Positions 44,085 through 53,989 are shown, numbered from the stretch's first letter. The stretch is DNA of 64,000 nt from Tricholoma matsutake (GCA_026075535.2 AP026543.1:6510001-6574000), one strand, 5' to 3'. The notes: a model not told the origin generated them from the letters alone. Made by a program: numbers and translations.

Positions 44085-44665
44085 TGCGGGCCCAAACGAT
44101 GCAGATCGCATCATTTGGGGCCTAAGTATGTTTTTTTTCATTTGCTTCTTGTTTTTTCATACTAACTAACTTGTTTCATTTGTTTTATAGGTTCTACTCG
44201 ACTGCCAGACATAACATGGGCCCAAATGACATGATTGGACAGAACACAGGCCCAAACAATGCAGATCACGTCGTTTGGGCCCTAAGTAAGGTTTTTTTCA
44301 TTTGCTTTTTGTTTTTATAAACTAACTAACCTTTTTTTTAGCTTTCTAGGTTATAATCTACTGGCAATGATGCCACCACTCGCAAACGAGCCAACACAGG
44401 CCCAAACGACACAGATCGCGTCGTTTGGGCCATACATAAGTTTTTTTTGTTTGGTTTTTGTTTTAATAAACTAACTAACTCATTTTTTTAGTTTTCTAGG
44501 TTATAATCTACTAGTAACGATGCCACCACCCGCAAACGAGCCAACATGGGCCCAAACGACACAGATCACATCGTTTGGGCCCTATGTGAGTTTTTTTCAT
44601 TTGCTTTTTGTTTTTATAAACTAAACTGATTGTGATTTATTGCTTTTTAGGTTGTATACTACTGG
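44085..44665 (+). repeat. Tandem array of four hairpin-intron cassettes
   Basis: Four units of about 110-180 bp. Each has a hairpin (best: GGCCCAAACGAC...GTCGTTTGGGCC at 44399-44433, a 12-bp perfect stem), a donor-like word (AAGTATGTT, AAGTAAGGT, CATAAGTTT, TGTGAGTTT), a T-rich run, CTAACTAAC (44164, 44325, 44472, weaker in the fourth) and TTTATAG|GTT, TTCTAG|GTT or TTTTAG|GTT. Units 2-4 share GATGCCACCA-CGCAAACGAGCC spacers. Intron length would be about 60-80 bp, normal for basidiomycetes. No coding frame runs through. Confidence 0.75.
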
Positions 44666-45109
44666 GGACGACCTGCCACGACGAAAAATGCGCAACCCAC
44701 ACCCACGCCCACCTGATCCCCTCCTCCCCATTCAAATGGGATGTGAGGCTGTCGACACTGGCTAGGAGGGTGCAGAGGGATGCCAGGAGACCCTGGAAGG
44801 GGGGTACCTGCCTAGTAAGCACCCACCAACCTCTGTACTCGTGCCATGTCGCACTGACGCACCCAAACCCCCCCCCCCCCCAAAAAAAAAAGAAAAAAAC
44901 AGAAATCCAGACAGGGGACAACAGCGATGAACGACGACAAGCCACCCACCCCCAGCCTCATGAGCAACTGCTCGTGGGGTGGATCGTGGGTGGAATGACA
45001 CCCAGGTGCAGGGACAGGAGATGACAATGACACACCACCCACCCCCAGCCTCATGAGCAACTGCTCGTGGGGTGGAACGTGGGTGGAAGGACAGACAACA
45101 GTGGGGTCA

Positions 45110-45385
45110 CATCCCCTCCCCCTCCCCCGCACTTTGTGTGGGGAGGGATTTTTTTTGTACTTTTAATTATTTATTAGTATTGTGCCACCCCTCCCCCATT
45201 TTGTGTGGGGGAGGGATTTTTTTCTTCATGTTTTTACCTCCCCCCTCGCATTCGGCGCGAGGGGTTAGCTTTTTATGTATATAAATAAAACTCCCTCTTG
45301 CATCTTGTGAGAGGGAGGATTTTTTGTTTATCTATGTAATCACAATCATCCCCACTCCCTCGCATTCAATGTGAGGGATGTGGTT
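45110..45385 (+). terminator. Series of GC-rich hairpins each followed by a T-run
   Basis: CCCTCCCC...GGGGAGGGATTTTTTTT (45114-45158), CCCTCCCCC...GGGGGAGGGATTTTTTT (45188-45224), CCTCGCATTCGGCGCGAGG (about 45244), CTCCCTCTTGCATCTTGTGAGAGGGAGG then TTTTTT given in two parts (45290-45321) and CCCTCGCATTCAATGTGAGGG (about 45356). Four or more T are the Pol III stop signal; placement just inside the right tRNA-like unit is suggestive. Mirror-image versions stand in D at 21065-21245; similar hairpins in A and B near 35430 and 52910. Function inferred. Confidence 0.5.
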
Positions 45386-45464
45386 AATTAAAAATTTTTG
45401 ATCTTTCACTACTCCAAAAAAAATTAGAGTGTCATGAATAAACATTATATTACTATCTAATAAT

Positions 45465-45550
45465 TCTCCTGTGGCTCAAATGGTTAAGCACACATGTTTG
45501 GTTTGTCATGTGATCACTCTAATCAAGATGTTTTGAGTTCAATCCTTACT
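45465..45550 (+). ncRNA. tRNA-like Pol III promoter unit, right end of C
   Basis: TGTGGCTCAAATGGTTAAGC (box A) and GAGTTCAATCC (box B, about 45535), pointing to the right terminus; matches the D unit at 20879-20960. Confidence 0.62.
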
Positions 45551-45649
45551 CTGCACAAATATATTTTGTAGGCACTTTGACAACTTAAGACTTGAAATTT
45601 GACTATCCATTAGGGTATATACTCTAAGTTGAGCATCTGGAGTAACCAG

Positions 45650-45815
45650 AATCTGGTCAGAATAACCGGAATAACTGGACTCCAACCGGAATAACTGGAC
45701 TCTGACTGGAATAACTGGACTCTGACCAGAATAACTGGACTCTGACTGGAATAACTGGACTCCAACCAGAATAATTGGACTCCAACTGGAATAACTGGAC
45801 TCCAACCGGAATAGG
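45650..45815. repeat. Subterminal repeat array of C
   Basis: About eight copies of a word close to GGAATAACTGGACTCC, some with GACTCTGACC, right up to the terminal inverted repeat. Such arrays are usual transposase binding regions. The left end of C has only two or three, the left end of D about six. Confidence 0.8.
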
Positions 45816-46014
45816 TGGGGGAGGGTAAATTACAGCAGAAAGGACTATGGCGTGATGAGTATAACCCCAAAGTATCCTCATGGGAAGAAATAAAGCATGC
45901 TGCACAGGTTATTGAATTGTCGGAGGAAGTATCTGATAGACGTGAGCGTCGTGTTACATTTGACACCCATTGTAAGTCTGGCCCCACAGACTCATGACAT
46001 TACGACAAGTTAAT

Positions 46015-46395
46015 TTACCTACGCTGCCATTACACACTTCCATGGTGCTGGCACACCACACACATTGCCGACACAACCACCCTCGCTGCTGACACAGCCA
46101 CCTATGGCGCATAAACAACTCACCAACACCAGACATACCAATGTCTGTGTTACATTACTACACCACCATTAAACACTTCCATGGCACCGGCACAGCCACA
46201 CACATCGCCGACACAACCACCCTTGCCACCGGCACAGCCACCTATGGTGCATAAACAACTCACCAACACCAGATATACCAATGTCTGTGTTACAGTGAGT
46301 TATGGCCACCCTATGCCACCAACACACTCCCATGGCGCTGACACAGCCACACACATTGCTGACACAACCTTGCTGCCAGCACAGCCACCAGCAAA
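46015..46395. repeat. Tandem repeat of about 145 bp, 2.5 copies, in G5 gag
   Basis: Unit with ACACTTCCATGG, ACACATTGCCGACACAACC, GCCACCTATGG and CATAAACAACTCACCAACACC, repeated from about 46020 to 46305, with a partial third copy to 46395. It encodes Pro/Thr/Ala/Gln-rich sequence if translated, with stops. Confidence 0.8.
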
Positions 46396-46599
46396 TATGA
46401 CAACAACAACCAGCGACATGCATCCTGGCAATGGCACCATACATCCTTAGTACCCTTCTATCCACATCCAGCAGTGCCAACATTATCCTATTGATGCGGT
46501 ACCTTCCTATTTTGTGACTATGCCCAATGCGGCCTTCCCAAATCACACACTATGTTTGATGCAGCCTTTTACTTACATGGTCAATCTTTTTCTTATATA

Positions 46600-47707
46600 T
46601 AGTACTTGAAGGTCCAGTCACGCAGACCGAAAAATAACTGAGACTGAACCGAACCATAACCAATGTAACCGGACCTGTTGTCATGGTCCTGTCGGTTACA
46701 GTACCAGTTCAGTCTGCAGTTTGCTGATCTCGAGACAAACAGCAAAACCATTCAAGACCAGTTAGAACTGGTCTCGAACTGAACCCTTAGTCCTAAGTGT
46801 ATGTAGTTGTAAATATATCTATTGAACTTGTATATACATAAAAAGTGGGGCACACCCAAGGGAAAGCATGGAAATGCGAGCCATTTAAATATTACAGACT
46901 ATTTGTATGTATTTGCATGGTCACGCACTTTTGTTTACGTGTTTTTGATGCGTTTACATGTTTTGTTTATATGTTTATACTTATTTGTACTGCATTGCCA
47001 CAACCCCGCAATGCACTCACAACTTTCTCGGTGGAACAGGGTCCAAATGATGAAAGACATTGTTTGGGCCCAGGTAAGTTTATCATTTCGTCTTTTACAT
47101 ATCTAACTACCATTTTTGTTTGTTTTTAGGTACTATATTTATATTTATGACTATGACGGCGCTGTCTACTGCCACGAGCCTCTGCTTGTGGGGTGGATAA
47201 TGGAGCGACAATGAACTGGGAACGATGATGATGGGATGACAATGAATGGGGGACAAACAGGGGACAATGACAACGATGAATGATGAGTAGGGGACAACAA
47301 CAATGAATGGTGAGCAGAGGACTTCAACAATGAACGATGACGATTGGGGATGACAACGAGTATAAACAGGGACCATGAGACGGCAACAATGCAACACCCA
47401 CCCCTCCCTCACTCGAAATGTGAGACAGAGGGGTCATTTTCTACTGATGAGTCATCCCCAACACCGCCGTCCAGCCTTGCAAGCCACTGCTCGTGGGTGG
47501 ACTTGTTTCCTTGTCTTTTAATTTTGTTCTTTTTTCTGTATGTATCTTAGTTACAAAAAATAGTTGGTATATAATTTGTAGAACTGGTCAAAACCGGTTG
47601 AGAACTGCAGATGGACCGCTCAGAACCAGTTCTGAGTGGTTCGGTCTGCGGTTATGTAGAATTTTAAATATTATAGGACTGGGACTAGACTGGACTTTCA
47701 AGCACTA
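46600..47707 (+). mobile_element. hAT-like element H6
   Basis: Perfect TSD CTTATATA (46592-46599 and 47708-47715). Ends TAGTACTTGAAGGTCC and TAGTGCTTGAAAGTCC. Close copy of H2 in the opposite orientation. It has a conserved 94-codon frame (46822-47106), hairpin GGTCCAAATGATG...CATTGTTTGGGCCC (47039-47071), donor AGGTAAGT (47071-47078), CTAACTACC, acceptor TTTTTAG|GT (about 47129) and palindromes CACGAGCCTCTGCTTGTG (about 47173) and GCAAGCCACTGCTCGTGG (about 47478). No transposase. Confidence 0.9.
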
Positions 47708-48106
47708 CTTATATATTACTTATTTTTTATTCCTTAACCTTTGTTCCTACTTCCATGCAATGAAGGTATAGTAACTTCCTATTCTTTTATTTGTAGTAAC
47801 TTATGGTTCCTACTTCCATGCAATGAAGATAATTTGAGCCCGTCTTTTAGTAAACCTAAGTCTAGTGTAGGCTGCCAAACTTGGCATCCTTCCACCCATG
47901 GTAACAATTCCGTCTCCAGTTTCCCTAGGAACAGATGGAATGAAACAACTCCCTATGAGAATAATAGCAATAGGAATGGTAAACCCTCATGGAACAATCA
48001 TCGACGTGAGGAACACTGGAAAACTTACTGAAATGATAACCATCATGAAAACTCCCAAGGGAATTATCATTGTCCCAGTAATAACACTGGTAACTCCAGA
48101 CCAAAT

Positions 48107-48303
48107 GTAATGAGTCATAGGGGGGTCCCTTAATATTACACAGGAGCTAAACACGACTAACGTATATTTATCGTGTGTACTCGAGGTGGTAGTAAAGAGA
48201 TTGCTTATGTAAATAGAAGGCTGGTCCCTTTATAGGGGCCAGCCAGGTCAATAGCAAAGAAATATAATATATACAAATGCAGGGTCAAGCCCTGGGTCAC
48301 CAC
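48107..48303 (-). repeat. G2 3' LTR (approximate limits)
   Basis: Region between the G5 gag and the first G2 coding remains. The minus strand reads purine tract AAGGGGGAGGGTG then TGGTGACCCAGGGC, and ends near CTCATTACA at 48107. No second LTR in the window to confirm it. Confidence 0.5.
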
Positions 48304-48449
48304 ACCCTCCCCCTTAGGCTTCATCCAGGGGAGAAGCATAATGTTTTGAGTAAATACACGATCTCAAAGACAGCATCGTCTGGTATGTGGGTATCGTCAG
48401 GGTACGACGAAAGGAATCAATTCATTTGTTTATTAAAAAATGTGATGAC

Positions 48450-50153
48450 CTTATTTAGTAGGGTCATTGGGGATGTGGGTATCATCGAGACTCAACAATG
48501 ATATGTGGGACTCATTGAGGGTCAACGAGGATTTGGGGAGGTTGGCATCAACTAACATACATCTAACTTCCTCCGGGGTGGTAGGTATGGGTACTTCATG
48601 CTCGTAATCGGGCACGGAGGAAAGTAGGGTCATTTTGTTGTTCAATGCCAATGAAGACAATTGGGATATGGGGGTCTCTGGGGTGTTCCCCAGAGTGGAG
48701 GTGTCCGTCGTCTGCCCTTCATCAAGAGGGAAATGGTCCTTGTCGATGGTGAACGTTTCATCATTGGATGAAGAGATGGAGTCGGTGGAATCACCGTTGT
48801 TGTCAGAGTCTCTAATTTTTCATGGCTTGGTAGATGTGATGGGAGTGAGTTTGCTAATGGGCTTCTTGTGCCCATCTGAAGGGATGCCGGCGGCAACTCT
48901 CCTTGCTCTCTTCAAGGCCTTCATCAGAGGAGCATCCTCTGAACAGGTATTGGAATGTTGCTACAGATGTCTTACGATATCGGCAGCAGTAGAAGACTCT
49001 TCCAAATGGGAGGAGTTGGCAGTAGCCATCGCTGTAAGCCAGCCGATGGCATAGTGAGAACCTTCTCGGACTTCCTCGTCTGAGACTCCCATGGTAGTGA
49101 GGTGTCATACAATGTCCTGGAGGGAAGTTGAATTGGTGCTGATTGGCATGGGCTGCCAACAGCGCATGGGGGACAGTGGGAGGCATTCATGCTCTTGAAT
49201 CTGTCAGTACAGTCGTGGCTAGTACCTCCAGAGTACAAAGGTAGAGAAGTAGTTTAGCTTCAGGGGATAGCCCTGAAGGAATCTGTTGATGAAGCAGGAG
49301 TTGTCCCCTGACGTGTTGGAGGGAGACCCTCTGTTCGTCCAGCAGTGTACCGGGGTGGGATCACCACTGGTACAGGTGTCGGTGCATGAATTGCACCCAC
49401 ATTCATCCTGGGAACATCAGGGCCTGAGAATGTATATCTCAGGGTTGGAAGGTTGGGAAGAGGTGGGAAGACCTCGTTCATATTGAAGTCCTGACAGGGT
49501 GGGGAGCAGGAGGTGGTGCAGGCCAAGAGGCTGCACTGGCATACAAAGTACCCTGGGGCCTCTCAGGGTGAGGAGAGGGTTCACGAGTATGAGCTCGCTT
49601 GGATGAACATCCATCAAGCTGCTCATGCAGGTGCTCATTCTCATCCTCCAGGTTCCGGATGGTCTCCTGGAGGGCAGCAATATCTTTTTCATATTCATTA
49701 TAAACATGTTCAGCTCTGGCAAGAGCACCAGAGTTAATACTCGAATTTCGACGATCTCTCGCATTGAAATATTCATCATTGTGGTCATACACGTGGGTGT
49801 ACACATGTAAAGCATAGCTCTTGCAAGTGTCGCAAGTGCCTCAGTGAAGGATGATGCCTTCACCATCAATCTTCCAATTTCCAGCAGTGGAAGAGCTGGT
49901 GCCCACACCAGCTCACTGGTTTTGTTCTTCTCTAGCAGAACGTCTGCTAGAGCTGATGGCTCCTTTGATCTTGCCAGGGCTTGGCGAGCGATGGTGTTGG
50001 GTGTTGCTGCTCAAGCCAGTGGGCTCAAGCTCTCTCTGCTTCTCCTTCCCCCTTTGAGACTGGCCACTAGGGCCCATCTCACATGTGTGGCCAGGTCTGT
50101 CATTGTGATCACCCCCCATGGGGTCATCTTTGTCTGGAGGAAAACTCACCATG
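48450..50153 (-). pseudogene. G2 third ORF with coiled coil
   Basis: Starts MVSFPPDKDDPMGGDHNDR at 50153, after the pol stop. The N-terminal part is charged and Ser/Arg-rich (PSPGKIKGAISSSRRSAREE). Past a frameshift comes a coiled-coil-like segment (YEKDIAALQETIRNLEDENE; EHLHEQLDG at about 49560-49690), then Pro-rich sequence, then ALLAAHANQHQFNFPPG near 49150 in yet another frame. Agaricomycete gypsy elements of this type often carry such a 3' ORF of unknown role. At least three frame breaks. Confidence 0.55.
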
Positions 50154-50282
50154 GTAAGTGTACCAAGCGATGAAGAAAAAAAACAATTGAAACTCTGCAT
50201 GATGTAAAGTTGCGGAGTGTGAAATCCATTGGGCAAGGCACACCCCCAATGTGACTTGGAAATTTCCAAGTTGTTATGTCCG

Positions 50283-51295
50283 TCAACGTGCAGGAGTTCC
50301 TGTGCATTTGGGCAATTCTTGCCAGTCTCTGGCACCCATCAGTGCCAGATAAGCATCTAGGGCTGCAAGATCATTGCAGTTCGCTAAAGGTTCCCAAGTG
50401 GTGTCTCCCATACTCCACCTAACTTCAAACTGGATGGTATGGCCACACCACTTGTGTGCCGTGATCTCTTTGATGTACCATTCAGTGTCATCTGGGGCAC
50501 CGAAGTCATATGCGTCAGGATAACGCCTGTTGGGAAACAATGCATCGTCGTTAGGATGGTGAGGCCTTAGTAGGCTCACATGGAAACACTGGTGTATATG
50601 CTGGCATTTCAGTTCTGTAGGAAGATCCAACACATAGTTGGATGTCTCAGGCAAAGCTTGTAGGACCTTGTAGGGTCCTACAAATTTAGGTAGCAGTTTA
50701 CTTGCGCGTCCCTTTGTTAATGCAAGGTTCTTTGTGGAGAGGTAAACAAGGTCTCCTTGTTTGACATCGGGCTCCTTGCGCCGATGCTTGTTTGCATAGT
50801 GTCATTGAAAGACTCTTTCAGCGATGATACTATCATGGGCCATGGCCATGTTTTGCAGTGCAGTCATTGCAAAAGTATGCACTCTGGGAGGAATGCGTTC
50901 TGTAGAAGGAAGTTCTTCATATGAGGCAAGAATCCATAGTTGATTTCAAATGGGGCCATCCCCATTGCTCTGTTAATTGTAGAGTTTATGGCAAACTCTA
51001 CGAGAGAGAGGAACTTTACCCAATCCTTTTGATTGGATGCAATGAACACTCGGAGAATCTGAGCAATTGAATGATTTGTGTGTTCTGTTATTCCATCCAT
51101 CTGAGGATGGAATGAAGTGGACATCAGTAATTTGACGTCCAAGATACGGTGGATTTTACGCCACCATTTGGATGTGAGTTTAGAGTCTCGATCGCAAATG
51201 ATCGAGCCAGGTAGTCCATGCAAACGGACAATCTCCTTCATGAAGATGGGAGATAGTTGTGATGTGGTCATCGTCATGTTCACTGGGATTAGGTG
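50283..51295 (-). pseudogene. G2 integrase C-terminal part and chromodomain
   Basis: Begins after element B: QLSPIFMKEIVRLHGLPGSI, ICDRDSKLTSKWW (second Asp), FHPQMDGITEHTNHSIAQIL (Glu), LVEFAINSTINRAMGMAPFE; after one or two stops LPKFVGPYKVLQAL and the chromodomain EWYIKEITAHKWCGHTI, QFEVRWSMGDTTWEPLAN, LAALDAYLALMG. Complete enough to class G2 as a chromovirus. Confidence 0.85.
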
Positions 51296-51564
51296 GAGGT
51301 CTTTACACTCCCCCCCCCCATCTGAGCAGACTCCGCTCGGACACTCGGACTGTCCTAGGACTGTCCGAGGACTTTGCTTGGACTTTGCTCAGACTTCTTT
51401 GGCTGAAAGTCCTGCCAAACTAAATATCCAGTCCGAGCTGAGTCTGAGCTGAGTCCTTGGACTGTCCAAGCGTCCAAGCGGAGTCCAAGTGGACCAGCAC
51501 TCGTACAGTCCTGGGACTGTCCAAGTTGCTTATATAATTGACTGAAAAATCTGTAGCTACTGCA

Positions 51565-51635
51565 GGGATTGAACCCTCGTAGTCACATGATAAAGTACAA
51601 TTAAGTCAGCAATATAACAGTTAGACTAAAGTATC
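51565..51635 (-). ncRNA. tRNA-like Pol III promoter unit, left end of B
   Basis: Minus strand GGGTTCAATCCC box B and TTTAGTCTAACTG box A like, as in A; points to the left terminus. Confidence 0.6.
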
Positions 51636-53069
51636 ATTACAGGTAAGTAGTTATATCTCTCTATGTACCACCCCGGCTGTGATGACAAATCAACACAGCC
51701 ATGTTATCAACAATGCTGGCAACGGCGCCGCCTCCTCCTTACCTCCTACCCCAATAACCAACAATGGGAATGAGCCCAAATGACAGTATTGTCATTTTGG
51801 ATCACTTGTAAGTGTTTTTTTACATGTTTTTTGTTGTTGTGTTTAACTAACTGAATTTTCCTTAATGATAGGTTTTATCTATGTTGTAACGATGCTGCAG
51901 CCTCAAGACAATGGCTGACACAGCCACCACCCTAGGACCCAGAACCACCGCTGCAAGCAACTGCTTGCGGGGTGGGAACGGGTACAACTGCAAAATGGCA
52001 AGACAACAGCTGGCCAAATGGAACAACAATGCAACGAGATGACTGGAGACGACTGGGACTGGGAGATGGAATGACGAGGGGATGAGTGGGAAACAATGAG
52101 AGGAAGGCAAAGCAAACAAAGAAAAGGCCCAAGAGATGTCAAACAACATCTCTTGGGCCATTGGTAAGTTTTTTTTTCTTGTTTTTGTTACTAACAAACT
52201 TTTTTAGGTATTATCTAGTACTGCTGATGACGACGATGACGAGCACTCAGAACCACTGCCGCGAGCAGCTGCTTGTGGCATGGGAATGGGTGCAACTTTG
52301 AAACGACAACAACGGCTACTCATGCCCACCACGCAGGACACACCACCCACCTCCAGCCTCACGAGCAACTGCTCGTGGGGTGGATGGTGGGTGGAATGAT
52401 GACAATGGCAGGGAATGACAACAGCACCCGCCCCAGCCCTACAAGCCACTGCTCATAGGGTGGACAACGGGTGGAACGACGATGATTAGGGGAGACCCAA
52501 GAGACGTCAACGTCTCTTGGGTCATATAGGTAAGTTTTTTTTCTTTTCTCATTTCATTTTTTGATCCTAACTAACTTTTTATAGGTACAAACTACTACTA
52601 GTGATGATGACGACGATGACACCACCACCACCACTGCTGTGAGCCCCTGCTCGCAGGGTGGAAGGTGAGGGGAAAGAGACGAGGGGGAAGGAGACGAGAG
52701 GGAAGGGAGACAACGATGAGGGTGGGGACACCCATGATGACACCCACCCCATGCCTACAAGCATCTGCTTGTGGGGTGGTTCAGGGGGGAGAAGAATGGG
52801 GACAGGAGAGCAAGACGGCCAGGGGACAACCCAGGGAGAGATGAACACCGCCACGAGCAACTACTCGTGGTGGGTGTTTTTAATTTATTTTTATAATTGA
52901 TAATTATGGCCCCCTCCCCTTGAACTTGCGAGGGGAGGGCTTAGTATTAATTACCCATATTAATTACCCCTTGCCCAGATGCGAGGGGGTCAATTTAATA
53001 ATCTATTCATGATATATAACAAATTAGATTTCAGTAATAAATAGATATAATGTATGTAACTTTAAATGA

Positions 53070-53149
53070 CTACTTGGCTTAAGTGGTAGAGTGTGCATGT
53101 TTCGTTGTCATGTGATTGCTAGTCCAGAAGGCTGTTGGTTCAATTCCTG
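53070..53149 (+). ncRNA. tRNA-like Pol III promoter unit, right end of B
   Basis: TTGGCTTAAGTGGTAGAG and GGTTCAATTCC, as in A; points to the right terminus. Confidence 0.6.
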
Positions 53150-53415
53150 CTGTGCACACATCATTTTGTGAGACTTATAAGACTTTCTCTAAGACTGGAA
53201 CTTGGACTTTACTTGGTCAGTACTTTAAAAGGTGTAAATAAATGCACAATTGATGTTGTCTGAGTGTCCGAGCAGAGTCCGAGCAGAGTCCGAGTGAAGT
53301 CCAAGTGTCCGAGCAGAATCCGAGCAGAGTCCGAGTGAAGTCCTCAGACAGTCCGAGTGTCCGAGTGTGTCCGAGCGGAGTCCACTCGGACTGGGGGGGG
53401 GAGTGTAAAGTACTG

Positions 53416-53890
53416 ATTAGGTGAACCATTGAAGACAGATGACAAATGATTACCCAAAGGTAGTCAAATCCTTTGGACTCTGGGAAGGGTCCAATAAAAT
53501 CCATTCCAATTGACTCCCATGGTCTCATGGGTGTTGGTAATGAGTGCAGCTTGCCTCGAGGGGAGCAGTATTCCCCCTTCGAGCAGATGCAAGGTTTGCA
53601 TGAATCACAGTATTTCTCGACTTCGTATTGAAGTCGAGGCCACCAATACCAATGTTGGATGTATTCCAATGTCTTCAGAGGACTGAAATGCCCCACCGAT
53701 GTGTGGGCTTGTTTGATGATATGACCATGTAAGGTTGTACCCTTGGAAGTAGAGGTGGGGACGCAAAGGACCTCTTCGCTCTGTTCTTCCTCCAAATGAA
53801 ACCGTCTCAGGTCTGGAAGTCCAGGTGGTCCTTTGGATTTTCAAGAACCTTCTTGAAGTGTTTGTTGTTGACGTATCCCTTTCAGATATT
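53416..53890 (-). pseudogene. G2 integrase N-terminal part
   Basis: Zinc-binding H-H-C-C pattern: KQAHTSVGHFSPLKTL, YIQHWYWWPRLQYEVEKYC, DSCKPCICSKGEY, then the core GMDFIGPFPESKGFDYL with the first catalytic Asp. The frame stops at the insertion site of B. Confidence 0.85.
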
Positions 53891-53989
53891 GTTGTTCAGA
53901 GGGTCTAACTCTGACATGTGAATGTGCAGGTAAGGCTCTCAGGCTAAATTGAAGGATCATCCTGCAATTGGCTGGTCTTTGAAGAAGGC
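53891..53989. other. Short spacer within G2 pol
   Basis: Degraded linker between the RNase H and integrase parts; no separate feature. Confidence 0.3.

Larger units (their letters stand above)
43507..45835 (+). mobile_element. Composite element C: TIRs, outward tRNA-like units, four tandem hairpin-intron cassettes, T-run hairpins
   Basis: Perfect 8-bp TSD CAGAAAGG (43499-43506 and 45836-45843). Ends GAGTACTTTACACTCC and CTGTAATTTACCCTCC. Subterminal GGAATAACTGGACTCC array. Outward tRNA-like units at 43750-43820 (-) and 45465-45550 (+). Cassette array 44085-44665 and hairpin/T-run array 45110-45385. CGAGCAACTGCTCG palindromes at about 44963 and 45056. It interrupts the G5 capsid between QPVIQKG and LWRDEY. 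D is the related, inverted copy. No transposase. Confidence 0.88.
40458..48106 (+). pseudogene. G5 Ty3/gypsy gag, split by R3, C and H6, cut by G2
   Basis: Four stretches make one Gag: 40458-40751, 42119-43506, 45836-46599 and 47716-48106. Landmarks: start MSETCYPLCNHLARKYV; NNEPWTLVESKGAQRR; EQNLTTEERERIDHRYE; NWGTLRIEPSKLDVNAQREA; QIAPRSFLGQAMSH, then a long Ser/Glu stretch; capsid YYLKGKAYDFYTQKVA, FFEELFNYCFPINY and FIYELEEIINMIGLVDERE; after element C, LWRDEYNPKVSSW. The 47840-48106 end is Asn/Arg-rich, as just before the zinc knuckle in this family. I recognise it as the large agaricomycete gypsy Gag. Stops and frameshifts show decay. The pol of G5 is not in the window. Confidence 0.82.
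51296..53415 (+). mobile_element. Composite element B, sister of A
   Basis: TSD ATTAGGTG (51288-51295 and 53416-53423). Ends GAGGTCTTTACACTCC and CAGTACTTTACACTCC, as in A. Collinear with A throughout: outward tRNA-like units (51565-51635 minus; 53070-53149 plus), three hairpin-donor cassettes (about 51770-51880, 52127-52210, 52490-52585) and the CGAGCA-type palindromes. The 16-bp array has one copy against 11 in A, and hairpin 1 is damaged (ATTGTCATTTTGGATCAC). It splits the G2 integrase between SSMVHLIP and VNMTMTT. Confidence 0.88.

Noticed and set aside
45110..45385. Bacterial-type intrinsic terminators
   Set aside because: Form is similar, but every other feature is fungal; Pol III termination or RNA structure is the more sensible reading.
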